A stretch of DNA of 64,000 nt from Bacillus sp. CECT 9360 (GCF_918741275.1 NZ_CAKKNA010000005.1:248001-312000); one strand, 5' to 3'; shown: positions 15,097-24,996, counted from the first letter of the stretch. The notes: generated from the letters alone by a model not told the origin. Translations and numbers: made by a program.

Positions 15097-16788
15097 TTAA
15101 GGGATCATCCAGCTAAGAACTGTATTCTGCAAGAACGTGATAATTCCTATCAGTGTGACAAGGAAAAGGCTGTGCTTGATCGTGAAACGGAATAAATCTG
15201 ATTCTTTGCCCGCTAGTCCAACTGCCGCACAAGCAACTGCAATGGATTGAGGGGAAATCATTTTTCCGGCTACGCCTCCTGATGAGTTGGCTGCAACAGC
15301 AAGCACTGGATCCATGCCGATCGATGTTGCCGTGATCTTCTGCAAATTCCCGAACAAAAGATTTGAGGACGTATCTGATCCAGTAATGAAAACACCAAGC
15401 CAGCCAAGGAATGGAGAAAAAAATGGGAACAGGATAGCTCCAGTTTTCGCCAGGCCCATTCCAAGGGTGGTACTCATGCCTGAAGCATTGGTAACGTAAG
15501 CAAAACCAACAACAGATCCGATCGTGAGGATTGGATACTTTAATTCGTTTAATGTCTCTCCCATTGCGGCCACCCAATTTTTCCAAGAGATCCCGACAAT
15601 GAACTTGGTGATAATGGTCGCTATCAGGATAGCCGTTCCGGCAGCGCCGAGAATTTCAAGCTTGTAAACAGCAGCAATAGATTCACCCGCCGAATTAAAG
15701 ACTTTATTATTCAGGAAAGGAACCTCCGGGACGAATGTCAGGGAATGTCCGACCGAGTTGATTGCTTTTAGAATCCCGTTTGTGCCTTCATAATGACCTG
15801 TCAGAGCCAGTTTAATGGTTGGGATTCCCCACAGTGAAATGACTCCTGTAAGCACAAGGAATGGGGACCAGGCCTTAAAAACTTGTCCACCCGTATAATT
15901 CTCCTTGCCGGTTGCAGCTTTCACAGTAACAGCAGCGGCCATTTCCTGTTCGGCCGGAAAACGGTAGATTGTTTTCGGCTGCCAAAATTTAAGGAAGATA
16001 ACCATCGCGAAAAGTGATACAAGCGCAGAGAGAATATCCGGAAGCTCAGGACCTAAGAAATTGGAAACTAGATACTGTGTCACAGCAAATGAAACGCCTG
16101 AAACAAGAATAGCCGGCATGACTTCCAACGCTTTTTTAAAGCCCGCCATGATGACAATTAAATAAAATGGGATAAACACGGAAAGAAACGGAAGCTGACG
16201 GCCAACCATTTTCGATATTTCCATTGCCGGGATTCCGGTAGGACCCTCTACAGCAATGATCGGAATACCTATGGCTCCGAAAGCAACAGGTGCCGTGTTA
16301 GCGATTAGGCACAACCCCGCAGCATATAACGGATTGAAACCGAGACCAACCAAAAGCGCCGCGGAAATAGCAACCGGAGCCCCAAATCCGGCTGCTCCTT
16401 CAAGAAAAGCCCCGAACGAAAACGCGATCAATAATGCCTGGATCCGGCGGTCTTCAGTGATCGACAACACCGAGTTGCGGATAATATCAAATTGCCCGGT
16501 TTTCACGGTCAGCTTATATAAGAAAACAGAAGTGATAATAATCCAACCAATCGGTAAAATACCGTAAACGGCACCCTGTGTCGCCGACATAACTGCCATA
16601 CCTGTTGGCATTTTAAACGCCACGACGGCGGTAACCAAAGCGACCCCTAGGGTGGTGATCCCGGCAATGTGACCTTTCATGCGTTTGATGGCCAGCGCCC
16701 AGAAAAAATACAAAATAGGAATCAAAGCGACAATGGCGGAAAGAGCTAGATTGTCCCCTACCGCTGTAAAATTTTGATGAAATGACAT
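15097..16788 (-). CDS. lctP: L-lactate permease (LctP/LldP family)
   Basis: A 563-residue polytopic transporter with about 12-14 hydrophobic segments. Family landmarks are FGAFLEGAAGFGAPVAIS near residue 125, NTAPVAFGAIGIPIIAVEG near residue 163, and the C-terminal SPQSIAVACAAVGLAGKESD. It imports lactate and probably glycolate with protons. AAAGGGGG precedes the ATG. It diverges from lutR across about 300 bp holding a cre-like site (16843-16858) and a LutR-type palindrome (16870-16882). The downstream glcDF genes could belong to the same transcript. Confidence 0.93.
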   Translation of the reverse strand: MSFHQNFTAVGDNLALSAIVALIPILYFFWALAIKRMKGHIAGITTLGVALVTAVVAFKMPTGMAVMSATQGAVYGILPIGWIIITSVFLYKLTVKTGQFDIIRNSVLSITEDRRIQALLIAFSFGAFLEGAAGFGAPVAISAALLVGLGFNPLYAAGLCLIANTAPVAFGAIGIPIIAVEGPTGIPAMEISKMVGRQLPFLSVFIPFYLIVIMAGFKKALEVMPAILVSGVSFAVTQYLVSNFLGPELPDILSALVSLFAMVIFLKFWQPKTIYRFPAEQEMAAAVTVKAATGKENYTGGQVFKAWSPFLVLTGVISLWGIPTIKLALTGHYEGTNGILKAINSVGHSLTFVPEVPFLNNKVFNSAGESIAAVYKLEILGAAGTAILIATIITKFIVGISWKNWVAAMGETLNELKYPILTIGSVVGFAYVTNASGMSTTLGMGLAKTGAILFPFFSPFLGWLGVFITGSDTSSNLLFGNLQKITATSIGMDPVLAVAANSSGGVAGKMISPQSIAVACAAVGLAGKESDLFRFTIKHSLFLVTLIGIITFLQNTVLSWMIP

Positions 16789-16842
16789 ACATTTTCCCCC
16801 TTTAAATGAATGAATAAGTCCTTCATGGATCTCCCCTTTAAA

Positions 16843-16858
16843 TAGTAACCGCTTACAA
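16843..16858 (-). promoter_or_regulatory. cre-like site (CcpA) upstream of lctP
   Basis: On the minus strand TTGTAAGCGGTTACTA fits the cre consensus WTGNNARCGNWWWCAW with one mismatch. It lies 55 bp upstream of the lctP start, where CcpA would block lactate uptake while preferred sugars are available. Confidence 0.6.
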
Positions 16859-16869
16859 TAAAAGATAAG

Positions 16870-16882
16870 GTCATCTGATGAC
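16870..16882. promoter_or_regulatory. LutR-type operator upstream of lctP
   Basis: GTCATCTGATGAC, a 13-bp palindrome, is repeated exactly at 17951-17963 in front of lutA. The coincidence of an identical palindrome in front of both lactate units, next to a FadR-type regulator gene, makes it the likely LutR site. Confidence 0.75.
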
Positions 16883-17096
16883 TGGGTGATTAACTATGTA
16901 TACGAAAAATTATAGAGACGATTCAGAAAATTTACAACTATTTATTTAATTTTTTGAATATTTTTTTATTTGATAGGTCGGAACTGTTTTTATTACATAT
17001 GAGAATTCCATTGAAACGAATAATTCAACTAATTTGTTAGTTACGATGTATAATAGGATGTAAGTTTTTGAAAAAGTTGGTGTGGAGGCTTTGAGC

Positions 17097-17825
17097 TTGG
17101 AATATAAAAAAATTAAACCAAAGAAAATATATGAGGAAGTCGCTGAGACCATTTACGACATGATCAGGACTGGAGCATTAAAGCCAGGACAAAAACTTGA
17201 TTCCGTCCAGCAACTCGCCGAAAATTTTCAGGTTGGCCGCTCTGCGATAAGGGAAGCCTTAACGTCTTTAAAGGCGATGGGACTTATTGAAATCAGGCAG
17301 GGCGAAGGCACATACATTAACGAATTTGAAACAGAACAAATTGCATTCCCATTGTCCACTGCCATTCTAATGAATCAGGAAGACATCGCCCACCTTTTAG
17401 AGGTCAGAAAAATTCTCGAAACAGGAACCGCATCCGCGGCAGCAAAAAAAAGAACAGACGAACAGCTTTTGGCCATGGAAGAAGCCTTAGAAGAAATGCG
17501 CCTTATTAACGGAAATGAAGAACTCGGAGAAAAAGCGGATCTTCAATTTCATTTTGCCATTGCCAAGGGTTCACAAAATCCGTTGCTGATCAACCTGATG
17601 AATCATGTTTCGGGATTAATGGGTGAAACAATGAAAGAAACGCGCCGCCTTTGGCTGTATTCGAAACAAACAACGACAGACAGGCTTTATGAAGAGCATC
17701 TCGCCATCTATAATGCTATAAAACGGCAGGATGCGGAAAAAGCAAGGACCATCATGCTTGAACATATTGAAAATGTTGAAGGCGTCCTTACAAAATACTT
17801 AAAACAGGCGAAATCCCCAAAATAG
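17097..17825 (+). CDS. lutR: FadR/GntR-family lactate-responsive repressor LutR
   Basis: About 242 residues. The N-terminal winged helix (residues 5-75) has IYDMIRTGALKPGQKLDSVQ and QVGRSAIREALTSLKAMGLI; the C-terminal FCD ligand domain has the three-histidine-type layout (FHFAIAKGSQNPLL, EEHLAIYNAI, MLEHIENVEG). The sequence closely recalls B. subtilis LutR, which represses the lut operon until lactate is present. An in-frame GTG lies at 17082, but GGAGG ends 8 bases before the TTG at 17097, so I prefer that start. It sits between the permease and the oxidase operon it probably controls. Confidence 0.88.
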   Translation: MEYKKIKPKKIYEEVAETIYDMIRTGALKPGQKLDSVQQLAENFQVGRSAIREALTSLKAMGLIEIRQGEGTYINEFETEQIAFPLSTAILMNQEDIAHLLEVRKILETGTASAAAKKRTDEQLLAMEEALEEMRLINGNEELGEKADLQFHFAIAKGSQNPLLINLMNHVSGLMGETMKETRRLWLYSKQTTTDRLYEEHLAIYNAIKRQDAEKARTIMLEHIENVEGVLTKYLKQAKSPK

Positions 17826-17832
17826 ATGTACC

Positions 17833-17871
17833 CAAAAACCACCTCTTTTTTTAAAAAGGTGTGTTTTTTTT
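17833..17871 (+). terminator. Terminator after lutR
   Basis: AACCACCT (about 17838-17845) pairs with AGGTGTGTT (about 17857-17865) and is followed by TTTTTTT, a few bases beyond the lutR stop. Confidence 0.75.
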
Positions 17872-17950
17872 AGAAAAGAGTGTAACCCCTTTCAAAATTT
17901 GTTACGATTATAGTAATATTATTTAGAATATTTGTTAAAATGTTAACCAA

Positions 17951-17963
17951 GTCATCTGATGAC
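17951..17963. promoter_or_regulatory. LutR-type operator upstream of lutA
   Basis: Exact second copy of GTCATCTGATGAC, 50 bp upstream of the lutA start and within the likely promoter region between the lutR terminator and lutA. Confidence 0.75.
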
Positions 17964-18012
17964 CAGTTCATCACATCCATATGAAAATGAAATTGATCAA
18001 GGAGAGGTTGAT

Positions 18013-18729
18013 ATGAAAGTAACTCTTTTTGCAACATGCTTAGTAGATATGTTCCAAAGTGATGTTGGAAAAGCAACGGTAGAGCTGTTGGAGCGGCTAG
18101 GATGCGAAATAGACTTTCCTGAATCCCAGGTATGTTGTGGACAGCCCGCTTATAATAGCGGTTATGTAAAAGAATCCAAGGAAGCCATGAAGAAAATGAT
18201 TGAAACATTCGAAAGCGCCGAATACGTTGTATCTCCATCTGGATCATGCACGGCGATGTTCAAGGAATATCCGCATCTCTTTAAAGGAGACAGCGAATGG
18301 GAGCCAAGAGCAAAGAAACTTGCCGAGAAAACGTACGAGCTTACCCAATTCATCGTCGATGTTTTAAAAATTGAAGATGTGGGCGCACACTTTGAAGGCA
18401 AGGTTACCTATCATACCTCCTGCCATATGACGAGATTGCTTCGTGTAACAGCAGCACCTATGACTCTCTTGAAAAACGTAAAAGGCCTAGAATTTACGAT
18501 GCTGCCGGGAAAGGAACAGTGCTGCGGCTTCGGGGGGACTTTCTCAGTCAAAATGGCTCAAATTTCCGAGCAAATGGTAGACGAAAAGGTCTTGCATGTT
18601 GAAGAAACAGGGGCGGATTATTTAATTGGGGCGGATGCCGGATGCATGATGAACATCGGCGGACGAATTGAAAGAACAGGAAAACCAATCAAAGTGTTGC
18701 ATATTGCTGAAGTGTTAAACAGCCGTTGA
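18013..18729 (+). CDS. lutA: L-lactate utilization protein LutA
   Basis: A 238-residue protein made of two cysteine-rich CCG domains: one with [12 protein letters not shown] near residue 40 and one with [12 protein letters not shown] near residue 137 plus [11 protein letters not shown] near residue 173. LutA, LutB and LutC together form the NAD-independent L-lactate dehydrogenase complex that feeds electrons to the respiratory chain. I chose the ATG at 18013, preceded by AAGGAGAGGTTGAT; an ATG 18 codons earlier lacks a site and lies right after the operator. Its length equals the usual LutA size. Confidence 0.95.
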   Translation: MKVTLFATCLVDMFQSDVGKATVELLERLGCEIDFPESQVCCGQPAYNSGYVKESKEAMKKMIETFESAEYVVSPSGSCTAMFKEYPHLFKGDSEWEPRAKKLAEKTYELTQFIVDVLKIEDVGAHFEGKVTYHTSCHMTRLLRVTAAPMTLLKNVKGLEFTMLPGKEQCCGFGGTFSVKMAQISEQMVDEKVLHVEETGADYLIGADAGCMMNIGGRIERTGKPIKVLHIAEVLNSR

Positions 18730-18779
18730 ACCAACGAATATAAATTACACAAAAATATTTAAGGATGGAGGAAATCTCT

Positions 18780-20204
18780 ATGACAATGAAAATCGGGACA
18801 GGCGATTTCAAAGAACGCGTTGAACAAGGAATCAATGATGCTTTTATGCGCGGAGCTGTTGCCGGGGCACAGGAACGAATGGGCACCCGCCGGAATGATG
18901 TGATCTCTGAACTGAACTGGGAAGACTGGCGTTCACACGGAGAAGAAATTCGCCAGCACGTTCTAGACAATTTGGATTATTATTTAGAGCAGCTTAGTGA
19001 AAATGTCGCAAAGCGCGGCGGCCATGTATTCTTCGCGCAAAATGGCGAGGAAGCAAACGAATATATCCGACAGGTCATTGCCAAAAAAGATGCAAAAAAA
19101 GTTGTGAAATCAAAATCAATGGTAACGGAAGAAATTTCGTTAAATGCCGCTTTGGAACAAGCCGGCTGTGAAGTCATTGAAACGGATCTCGGGGAATATA
19201 TCCTCCAGGTCGATGACCATGATCCCCCCTCTCACATCGTAGTACCCGCATTACATAAAAACAAAGAGCAAATCCGGGATGTTTTCACAGAGAAACTGGG
19301 CTATCAACTAACTTCCAAACCGGAGGAACTTGCCGGACATGCCCGGAAAAAACTACGCGAGGAATTCATGACCGCCGATGTCGGGATCACCGGATGCAAT
19401 TTTGCCGTTGCTGAAACCGGCTCATTCAGTCTTGTCACAAACGAAGGAAATGCTGACCTTGTTACCTCCCTGCCGAAAACGCAAATTACCGTGATGGGAA
19501 TGGAACGGATTGTTCCAACCTTTGAAGAAATGGAAGTGCTTGTCAGTTTGCTGACAAGAAGCGCGGTTGGACAAAAGTTAACGAGTTATATTACCGTGCT
19601 GACCGGTCCACGTGAAGAACTGGATGTAGACGGGCCGGAGGAATTCCATCTTGTCATCGTCGATAATGGGCGTTCAAACATTTTAGGCGGTGAGTTTCAG
19701 TCTGTCCTGCAATGCATCCGTTGTGCGGCCTGTGTAAATGCCTGCCCGGTCTACCGCCATGTGGGCGGACATTCGTATGGATCCATCTATTCAGGGCCGA
19801 TCGGAGCCGTATTATCTCCATTGCTGGGAGGATACGAAGAGTATAAAGAACTACCTTACGCATCTACCCTGTGTGCGGCATGTACGGATGCCTGCCCGGT
19901 GAAAATTCCGTTGCACGGGCTGCTTCATAAGCACCGGCAAGTCATTGTCGAAAAGGAAGGCAAAGCGCCCATTTCCGAAAAACTGGCGATGAAAGCATTT
20001 GGTTTAGGTGCCGCGTCACCGATGCTGTACAAGATGGGGTCAAAGATTGCGCCGACAGCGATGAATCCATTTACAGACGGGGATCGAATTTCAAAAGGGC
20101 CGGGGCCATTAAAAGCCTGGACCGAAATCCGCGAGTTTCCAGCACCGAATAAAGAGAGATTCCGAGATTGGTTTAAAAATAGAGAAAAAGGAGGTCAACA
20201 ATGA
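18780..20204 (+). CDS. lutB: L-lactate utilization iron-sulfur protein LutB
   Basis: A 474-residue protein. Residues about 65-290 form the LUD domain ([20 protein letters not shown] near residue 208). A ferredoxin-like region follows with [14 protein letters not shown] near residue 308 and [13 protein letters not shown] near residue 366 for two 4Fe-4S clusters, then a C-terminal DUF3390-type tail. It is the electron-transfer core of the LutABC complex. The ATG at 18780 follows GGAGGAAATCTCT; a nearer upstream ATG overlaps the ribosome binding site. It is followed without gap by lutC, whose start overlaps the lutB stop. Confidence 0.95.
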   Translation: MTMKIGTGDFKERVEQGINDAFMRGAVAGAQERMGTRRNDVISELNWEDWRSHGEEIRQHVLDNLDYYLEQLSENVAKRGGHVFFAQNGEEANEYIRQVIAKKDAKKVVKSKSMVTEEISLNAALEQAGCEVIETDLGEYILQVDDHDPPSHIVVPALHKNKEQIRDVFTEKLGYQLTSKPEELAGHARKKLREEFMTADVGITGCNFAVAETGSFSLVTNEGNADLVTSLPKTQITVMGMERIVPTFEEMEVLVSLLTRSAVGQKLTSYITVLTGPREELDVDGPEEFHLVIVDNGRSNILGGEFQSVLQCIRCAACVNACPVYRHVGGHSYGSIYSGPIGAVLSPLLGGYEEYKELPYASTLCAACTDACPVKIPLHGLLHKHRQVIVEKEGKAPISEKLAMKAFGLGAASPMLYKMGSKIAPTAMNPFTDGDRISKGPGPLKAWTEIREFPAPNKERFRDWFKNREKGGQQ

Positions 20205-20920
20205 TGCAAGGCACCATTCAAAACCGAGACACATTTCTAAATCAGATTGCAAGCCGTCTTGGCCGGGAACGCTTATCTGCCCCAGTTCCACCACCTGTGT
20301 GGAAATACCAGCCCCAAGAAGAAGTGCTTAAGGGCGCCACGGCGGACGAGTTGGTTGAAATTCTCAAAACCCATTGTTTAAAGATCCATACAAGTCTTGT
20401 AATGACCGATTTAAAAGGTTTGCCCGAAACCCTGGAAAAAACGGTTGCGGACTATGGCAATGAATCGGTTGTGACATGGAAAGACCAAAGGTTTTCTGAT
20501 TGGGGCCTTGAGCCATTATTAAAAGATACCTTGCCCCGGCAAAATATTGACGTTTATGAATGGGACCATACCAAAGGACATGAAAACATCCGGCAGGTTG
20601 AAAAAGCGAATATCGGGATCACAATCAGTGAAATCACACTCGCTGAATCAGGTACCGTTGTCTTATTCAGTGATAAGGACAAAGGCAGGACAGTCAGCTT
20701 CCTCCCTAAAGGCTTTGTCTGCTTAGTTCCAAAAAGCACCATAGTCCCGCGCATGACCCAGGCTGCAAAAATCATGCGCGAAAGACATCTGCAGGGAGAG
20801 ATGGCATCATGCGTCAACTTCATTACCGGCCCAAGCAACTCAGCCGATATCGAGCTGAATTTGGTCGTGGGTGTGCATGGTCCGATTAAGGCGACTTATA
20901 TTCTAATTGATGATTTGTAG
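20201..20920 (+). CDS. lutC: L-lactate utilization protein LutC
   Basis: A 239-residue LUD-domain (DUF162) protein; the segment [20 protein letters not shown] near residue 143 is the family signature, and [20 protein letters not shown] near residue 207 is the conserved C-terminal core. It is the third subunit of the L-lactate oxidation complex. Its start is an ATGATG pair whose first codons overlap the lutB TGA; AAAGGAGGTCAACA provides the ribosome binding site. No gene follows for about 420 bp; the terminator at 21289-21327 is the first strong stop signal. Confidence 0.95.
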   Translation: MMQGTIQNRDTFLNQIASRLGRERLSAPVPPPVWKYQPQEEVLKGATADELVEILKTHCLKIHTSLVMTDLKGLPETLEKTVADYGNESVVTWKDQRFSDWGLEPLLKDTLPRQNIDVYEWDHTKGHENIRQVEKANIGITISEITLAESGTVVLFSDKDKGRTVSFLPKGFVCLVPKSTIVPRMTQAAKIMRERHLQGEMASCVNFITGPSNSADIELNLVVGVHGPIKATYILIDDL

Positions 20921-21130
20921 GACAGGACTGGCGATGCCGACTACTATAAAAATAGATTTTACAAAAGACCTTAGTCCGCATCACATTAGGTGCTAGTAGA
21001 AAGCAGTATCGCGGATTACAGTGATAGAGCAAAACATTGAGCTGATTTAGCGGATAAGAAAAGTGCAAGCGCCCCTGTAAATAAGGAACTTCAACTAAAA
21101 TCGATTACGTCCTATGGCAAACGTAATTCT

Positions 21131-21195
21131 GGTGTTTGGATAATAAATCTTGAGTTTGGAAAGTAAATCCTAAGTTTGGATAATAAATCCGGCGT
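21131..21195. repeat. Three tandem degenerate 20-bp repeats
   Basis: Three consecutive 20-bp units (21131-21150, 21151-21170, 21171-21190) share the core GTTTGGATAATAAATC, with the middle one reading GTTTGGAAAGTAAATC; a decayed fourth follows. They lie downstream of lutC in a 425-bp stretch with no gene. An AAGTGCAAGCGCCC segment at about 21060-21073 resembles an interspersed Bacillaceae intergenic repeat. Nothing coding is seen in 20921-21345. Confidence 0.6.
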
Positions 21196-21288
21196 ATCAG
21201 GACATTTAATAAAATTATACTTACGGCGAAACGGAAGAAGCGTTGGAGGAAATCTCCACCCCATCAAAACCGATGCAATAAATAACCA

Positions 21289-21327
21289 AAGGGTGTCCCG
21301 TGAATCACGCGGGACACCCTTTTTTAG
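21289..21327. terminator. Strong terminator between lutC and the convergent methyltransferase
   Basis: GGGTGTCCCG (21291-21300) pairs with CGGGACACCC (21309-21319 region), followed by TTTTTTAG on plus and preceded by AACCAAA on the other side. It can stop transcripts from both directions. Confidence 0.85.
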
Positions 21328-21345
21328 TTAAATTTGCGTTTATAC

Positions 21346-21963
21346 TTAAGCCCCTAAATACGCCAACCGATAAATTAAAAATCTTTCATTAGCATTATCC
21401 TCATATAAACCCGGTAGAATTACTTCCTCCTTCAATTCAAAAGAGGTGTCGTTTTCCAGGAAATAAATATAATCTTCTGATGGATAATAGAGAACCAGGT
21501 CTACCTCCCGCTCTGAATCTTCTACTGATACCAGAATGTTGTTTACAATATTCATGAATACCTGAATCGAAAACGGATTGAAAAAATAAAACCGGTTGTC
21601 TGATGGATCGATTCTGTAGTCTTCCGCTAGGCAACAATGGAGATGGATTTGATCGTGACGCTTGTTATATTTTTTAAAGTAATTAATTCTGTTTTCAACA
21701 GCTTCCTGATAGAGTCTTTCGCTCATTTCGATCCCTGTGACGGTTGCATTGAAAAAATGATTGATATAAAAGATTAACCGCCCTTTCCCGCATCCAAAAT
21801 CAACAATGCGGTCGCTGATTCTCAATTGATAGTTATTAAATAATTCTTCCAGGGCTCGATATGGAGTTGCCTCATAACGGTGATAATGCAGCGACTTACT
21901 AAAACCCTTTTGGTCTCCTTCTGTTTTTACGTTCAGTAATTTATCGTAATCCTTCTGCTTCAT
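21346..21963 (-). CDS. Class I SAM-dependent methyltransferase
   Basis: A 205-residue Rossmann-fold methyltransferase. Motif I reads IVDFGCGKGRLIFYIN near residue 52, and an acidic residue ending the next strand lies in VTGIEMSERLYQEAV near residue 74. The motif IV region is FYFFNPFSIQVF near residue 126, where NPFS replaces the DPP/NPP of nucleic-acid methyltransferases, suggesting a small-molecule or protein substrate. AAAGGAGAAGATCG precedes the ATG. It stands alone. The substrate cannot be deduced. Confidence 0.8.
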   Translation of the reverse strand: MKQKDYDKLLNVKTEGDQKGFSKSLHYHRYEATPYRALEELFNNYQLRISDRIVDFGCGKGRLIFYINHFFNATVTGIEMSERLYQEAVENRINYFKKYNKRHDQIHLHCCLAEDYRIDPSDNRFYFFNPFSIQVFMNIVNNILVSVEDSEREVDLVLYYPSEDYIYFLENDTSFELKEEVILPGLYEDNANERFLIYRLAYLGA

Positions 21964-22081
21964 CGATCTTCTCCTTTTGACCCTCTACTCTTATATGAAA
22001 AAAAGGCACCCAATAAATCGAGCGCCCTTCTACATATAACTTATTCAAACTTACTCAGAGTTTAATCCTCCACCAACTTCG

Positions 22082-23590
22082 TTACATTTTACTGCCAGCT
22101 GATTGTTTTGCGATTGTATCTTCCGCTGGTTTTGCCCGTTTGATAAAGAAAGCAAGAACTAGTGAAACAGCAGCAATAAATGTAGCGACTAAGAAAGCAT
22201 CATTAATTCCTTCTAACATGGCTTTCATGGCAATTTGCTGTTGCATTTCAGCCAGCGCAGCTTTTGTAGGCTCGCCTGCCGCATTCTTCATAGCATCTGC
22301 AGCCATTTCAGTGGCATGTGTTTCCGTCCGATTGGACATGACTGTGACCAACAAGGCTGTCCCAATGGCTCCGGATACCTGGTTTAAGGTATTGTTCATC
22401 GCCGTACCATGCGGATAGTAGCGGGCCGGCAATTGGTTTAAACCATTAGTCGAAACCGGCATCATCACCATCGACATGCCCAGCATCCGAACTGAGTTTA
22501 AGATCACTAAGTGAGTATAGGTAGTATCCAGTGATAAATTGCTGAAAGAATAAGTCGTAACCGTTGTAATGATTAAGCCAGTAACCGCTAATGTACGTCC
22601 ACCAAACTTATCAAATAATCTTCCCGTAATCGGTGACATGACAGCCATCAAAAGGGCCCCCGGCAACATCATTAACCCCGCATCCATCGGAGATATCCCC
22701 CGAATCGTTTGTACATAAATCGGAATTAATAACATACCGGAAAATAACGCCATATTCACGACCATCGTAATGGCAGATGATAAGGAAAACATCGGGTATT
22801 TAAAAATCCTGAAATTAAGCAACGGCTCTTCTTGCTTTAATTGACGCAAAATAAACCATACTAATGAAATAACCCCAATGATTATTGTCCCATAGACTTG
22901 AGGGCTATCCCAGCCTTTATTGCCGGCAGAACTAAATCCATACAGCAAACCGCCAAAGCCCACGCTTGATAGTAGCAGCGAAAATAAATCCAGACGGATA
23001 TCCACCTTCCCCTTTTTATCCTTAAGCATGAAAAAGCCAATCAATAGAACCGCAACTGCAATTGGCGTGACAAAGTGGAAAAGCATCCTCCAGTCATAGT
23101 GTTCAATGATCCAGCCTGATAGAGTCGGGCCAATCGCTGGTGCAAACATTAAAATCAGTCCAAAGACTCCCATTGCCGCTCCCCTTTTTTCAATCGGGAA
23201 GCTGACTAACATAACATTCATTAACAGCGGCATCATGATCGCTGATCCAGAAGCTTGAACCATCCGGCCTGTTAATAAAACAGGAAATGCATGGGCAACG
23301 CCGGCAATAATGGTGCCGACAGTAAATAAGATCATCGCCGCCAGAAATAAGCGGCGAACAGAATATTTTTGAATTAAAAAAGCCGTGGCTGGAATCAAAA
23401 TTCCATTAACTAGCATAAAGCCTGTAGTCAGCCACTGCACGGTAGACGCTTCAACATCTAAGTCGTTCATAATCGAGGGCAGTGCAATATTTAATAAGGT
23501 ATTATTTAAAAAGGCAATAAAAGCTCCAATCATCAGCACAGCAAGAAGCCCGTACGGTGGACGATCAGTCTTATTTATGGAATGGTCCAT
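22082..23590 (-). CDS. DHA2-family MFS multidrug efflux transporter (EmrB/LmrB type)
   Basis: A 502-residue transporter with about 14 transmembrane segments, as expected for drug:proton antiporters of the DHA2 group. Family landmarks: MNDLDVEASTVQWLTTGFML near residue 42 (the loop before helix 2), GRMVQASGSAIMMPLLMNV near residue 107 and PAIGPTLSGWIIEHYDWRMLF near residue 151 (motif C). It probably exports toxic organic compounds. It diverges from a TetR-type regulator gene, 186 bp away, which likely controls it. Confidence 0.9.
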   Translation of the reverse strand: MDHSINKTDRPPYGLLAVLMIGAFIAFLNNTLLNIALPSIMNDLDVEASTVQWLTTGFMLVNGILIPATAFLIQKYSVRRLFLAAMILFTVGTIIAGVAHAFPVLLTGRMVQASGSAIMMPLLMNVMLVSFPIEKRGAAMGVFGLILMFAPAIGPTLSGWIIEHYDWRMLFHFVTPIAVAVLLIGFFMLKDKKGKVDIRLDLFSLLLSSVGFGGLLYGFSSAGNKGWDSPQVYGTIIIGVISLVWFILRQLKQEEPLLNFRIFKYPMFSLSSAITMVVNMALFSGMLLIPIYVQTIRGISPMDAGLMMLPGALLMAVMSPITGRLFDKFGGRTLAVTGLIITTVTTYSFSNLSLDTTYTHLVILNSVRMLGMSMVMMPVSTNGLNQLPARYYPHGTAMNNTLNQVSGAIGTALLVTVMSNRTETHATEMAADAMKNAAGEPTKAALAEMQQQIAMKAMLEGINDAFLVATFIAAVSLVLAFFIKRAKPAEDTIAKQSAGSKM

Positions 23591-23776
23591 GTTTTTCCCC
23601 CTATATACTTTCAGATCATTATTTGTACTCTAATTTCAACACAAATTATATCTTATACCATCGGTTCAAATATTGCAAAGCAAAGATAACATGATGTTTA
23701 CTATGTTTGTTAAAACTAAATAAATCATGTACTATAAATTTTATACAAGCAGTATAACTGGAATAAAGGTGATTCT

Positions 23777-24676
23777 ATGAACGAGAGAAAAGAGCATGTC
23801 ATAAAAGCGGCGCACCACTTATTTACTGACAAAGGCTTTCAAAATACATCCATTCAAGACATATTGGACTATAGCGGGATTTCAAAAGGAACATTTTATA
23901 ATTACTTTTCCTCTAAAAACGAGTTATTAATCACTCTTTTCACAACGCTCTATAAAAAGTTGGAAAAGGACCGCAATGAATTGCTCATCGGCCAGGATCC
24001 CTCCAATATTGAAATCTTTATTAAGCAAATCGAATTGCAAATGAAGACAAATCGGGCGAATAAGCTCATTACCCTATTTGAAGAAGTACTCGTTTTAAAT
24101 GATCCCGATTTTAAAGAATTCCTGAAGCAAGGCCAGTTCAGAATGATTCGCTGGTTATACGATCGGTTCATAGACATCTTTAGCGAAAGCAAGAAACCTT
24201 ATTTGCTGGATTGCGCCATCATGTTCATGGGAATTCTGCACCACAACCTTAAATTTCAAGCGATAGCGACCCAATCAAATCCCAGCATACATCAGGTAGT
24301 CCGCTATAGCGTAGAGCGAATCATCAAGATGGTTGACGAAGTGTCTGTTGCGGGCGATCAATTAATCCAGCCCGAGCTATTGGACAGCTGGCTCCCAGAC
24401 AACCAGAAAACCGACCCGGCTTTCCAACAGAAGCTTTTTCATACTTTATTGGAATTAAGAAAAACGCTAAGCGATAACATAGAACACGCAAAATACGTTG
24501 AATTATTGGACTTTGTTCAAGGAGAACTATTGAACTCAAAGAATCCCCGGAAGTTTCTCGTGGAAAGTGCCTTTTTATCTTTAAAAGGGGGGCGGGAATT
24601 TTTTGAAGAAAAACAAATCCAAAATCTCGAACAGCTGGTGAGGGTTTTTTTCAGTCAGAATGAGGAAAGGGATTAA
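23777..24676 (+). CDS. TetR/AcrR-family regulator with long ligand domain
   Basis: A 299-residue regulator. The N-terminal HTH (residues 4-50) reads VIKAAHHLFTDKGFQNTSIQ and ISKGTFYNYFSSKNELLITL, textbook TetR. The C-terminal part is about 100 residues longer than in standard TetR proteins, a size seen in regulators of Bacillus drug pumps. Divergent orientation from the MFS gene suggests it represses both. The start follows AAAGGTGATTCT. The inducing ligand is unknown. Confidence 0.88.
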   Translation: MNERKEHVIKAAHHLFTDKGFQNTSIQDILDYSGISKGTFYNYFSSKNELLITLFTTLYKKLEKDRNELLIGQDPSNIEIFIKQIELQMKTNRANKLITLFEEVLVLNDPDFKEFLKQGQFRMIRWLYDRFIDIFSESKKPYLLDCAIMFMGILHHNLKFQAIATQSNPSIHQVVRYSVERIIKMVDEVSVAGDQLIQPELLDSWLPDNQKTDPAFQQKLFHTLLELRKTLSDNIEHAKYVELLDFVQGELLNSKNPRKFLVESAFLSLKGGREFFEEKQIQNLEQLVRVFFSQNEERD

Positions 24677-24712
24677 TTTATTATTGGCGAAGAAAAGGAA
24701 GGTGACGAAAAA

Positions 24713-24859
24713 ATGACACCTGAGCAAAATAAAATCGAAGAAGATATTAAATTTTATGAAGAAGCATTTGGTGCTTCCCGCAAAGCTGGTGAAAATGCCG
24801 AGGAGCTATTAAAAATTGGTAATAGAGAAGAAAAGTGGAGAAGTGATAAAACTGAGTGA
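24713..24859 (+). CDS. 48-residue acidic protein, unknown
   Basis: From an ATG 7-8 bases after GGAAGGTGA the frame encodes MTPEQNKIEEDIKFYEEAFG and continues through GASRKAGENAEELLKIG to a TGA. The peptide is charged and helical, with no membrane segment. It follows the TetR gene by 36 bp on the same strand and could be cotranscribed. The good ribosome binding site is the main support. No family is recognised. Confidence 0.5.
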   Translation: MTPEQNKIEEDIKFYEEAFGASRKAGENAEELLKIGNREEKWRSDKTE

Positions 24860-24956
24860 GCTAAAATAGTCCATAATTTTATTATCACCCGGTTTCAGAG
24901 AAATTAGATAAGGCGACTCCTTATAAATATTAAAATTATGGTTCTTTCACTCCATT

Positions 24957-24996
24957 AAAAAGCTCATCTTCAAACACGAAGATGAGCTTACTTATT
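24957..24996. terminator. Terminator, convergent
   Basis: AAGCTCATCTTC (24959-24970) pairs perfectly with GAAGATGAGCTT (24977-24988). On minus it is followed by TTTTTAATGG. It closes the dioxygenase transcript and probably the TetR-small-protein unit. Confidence 0.8.
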
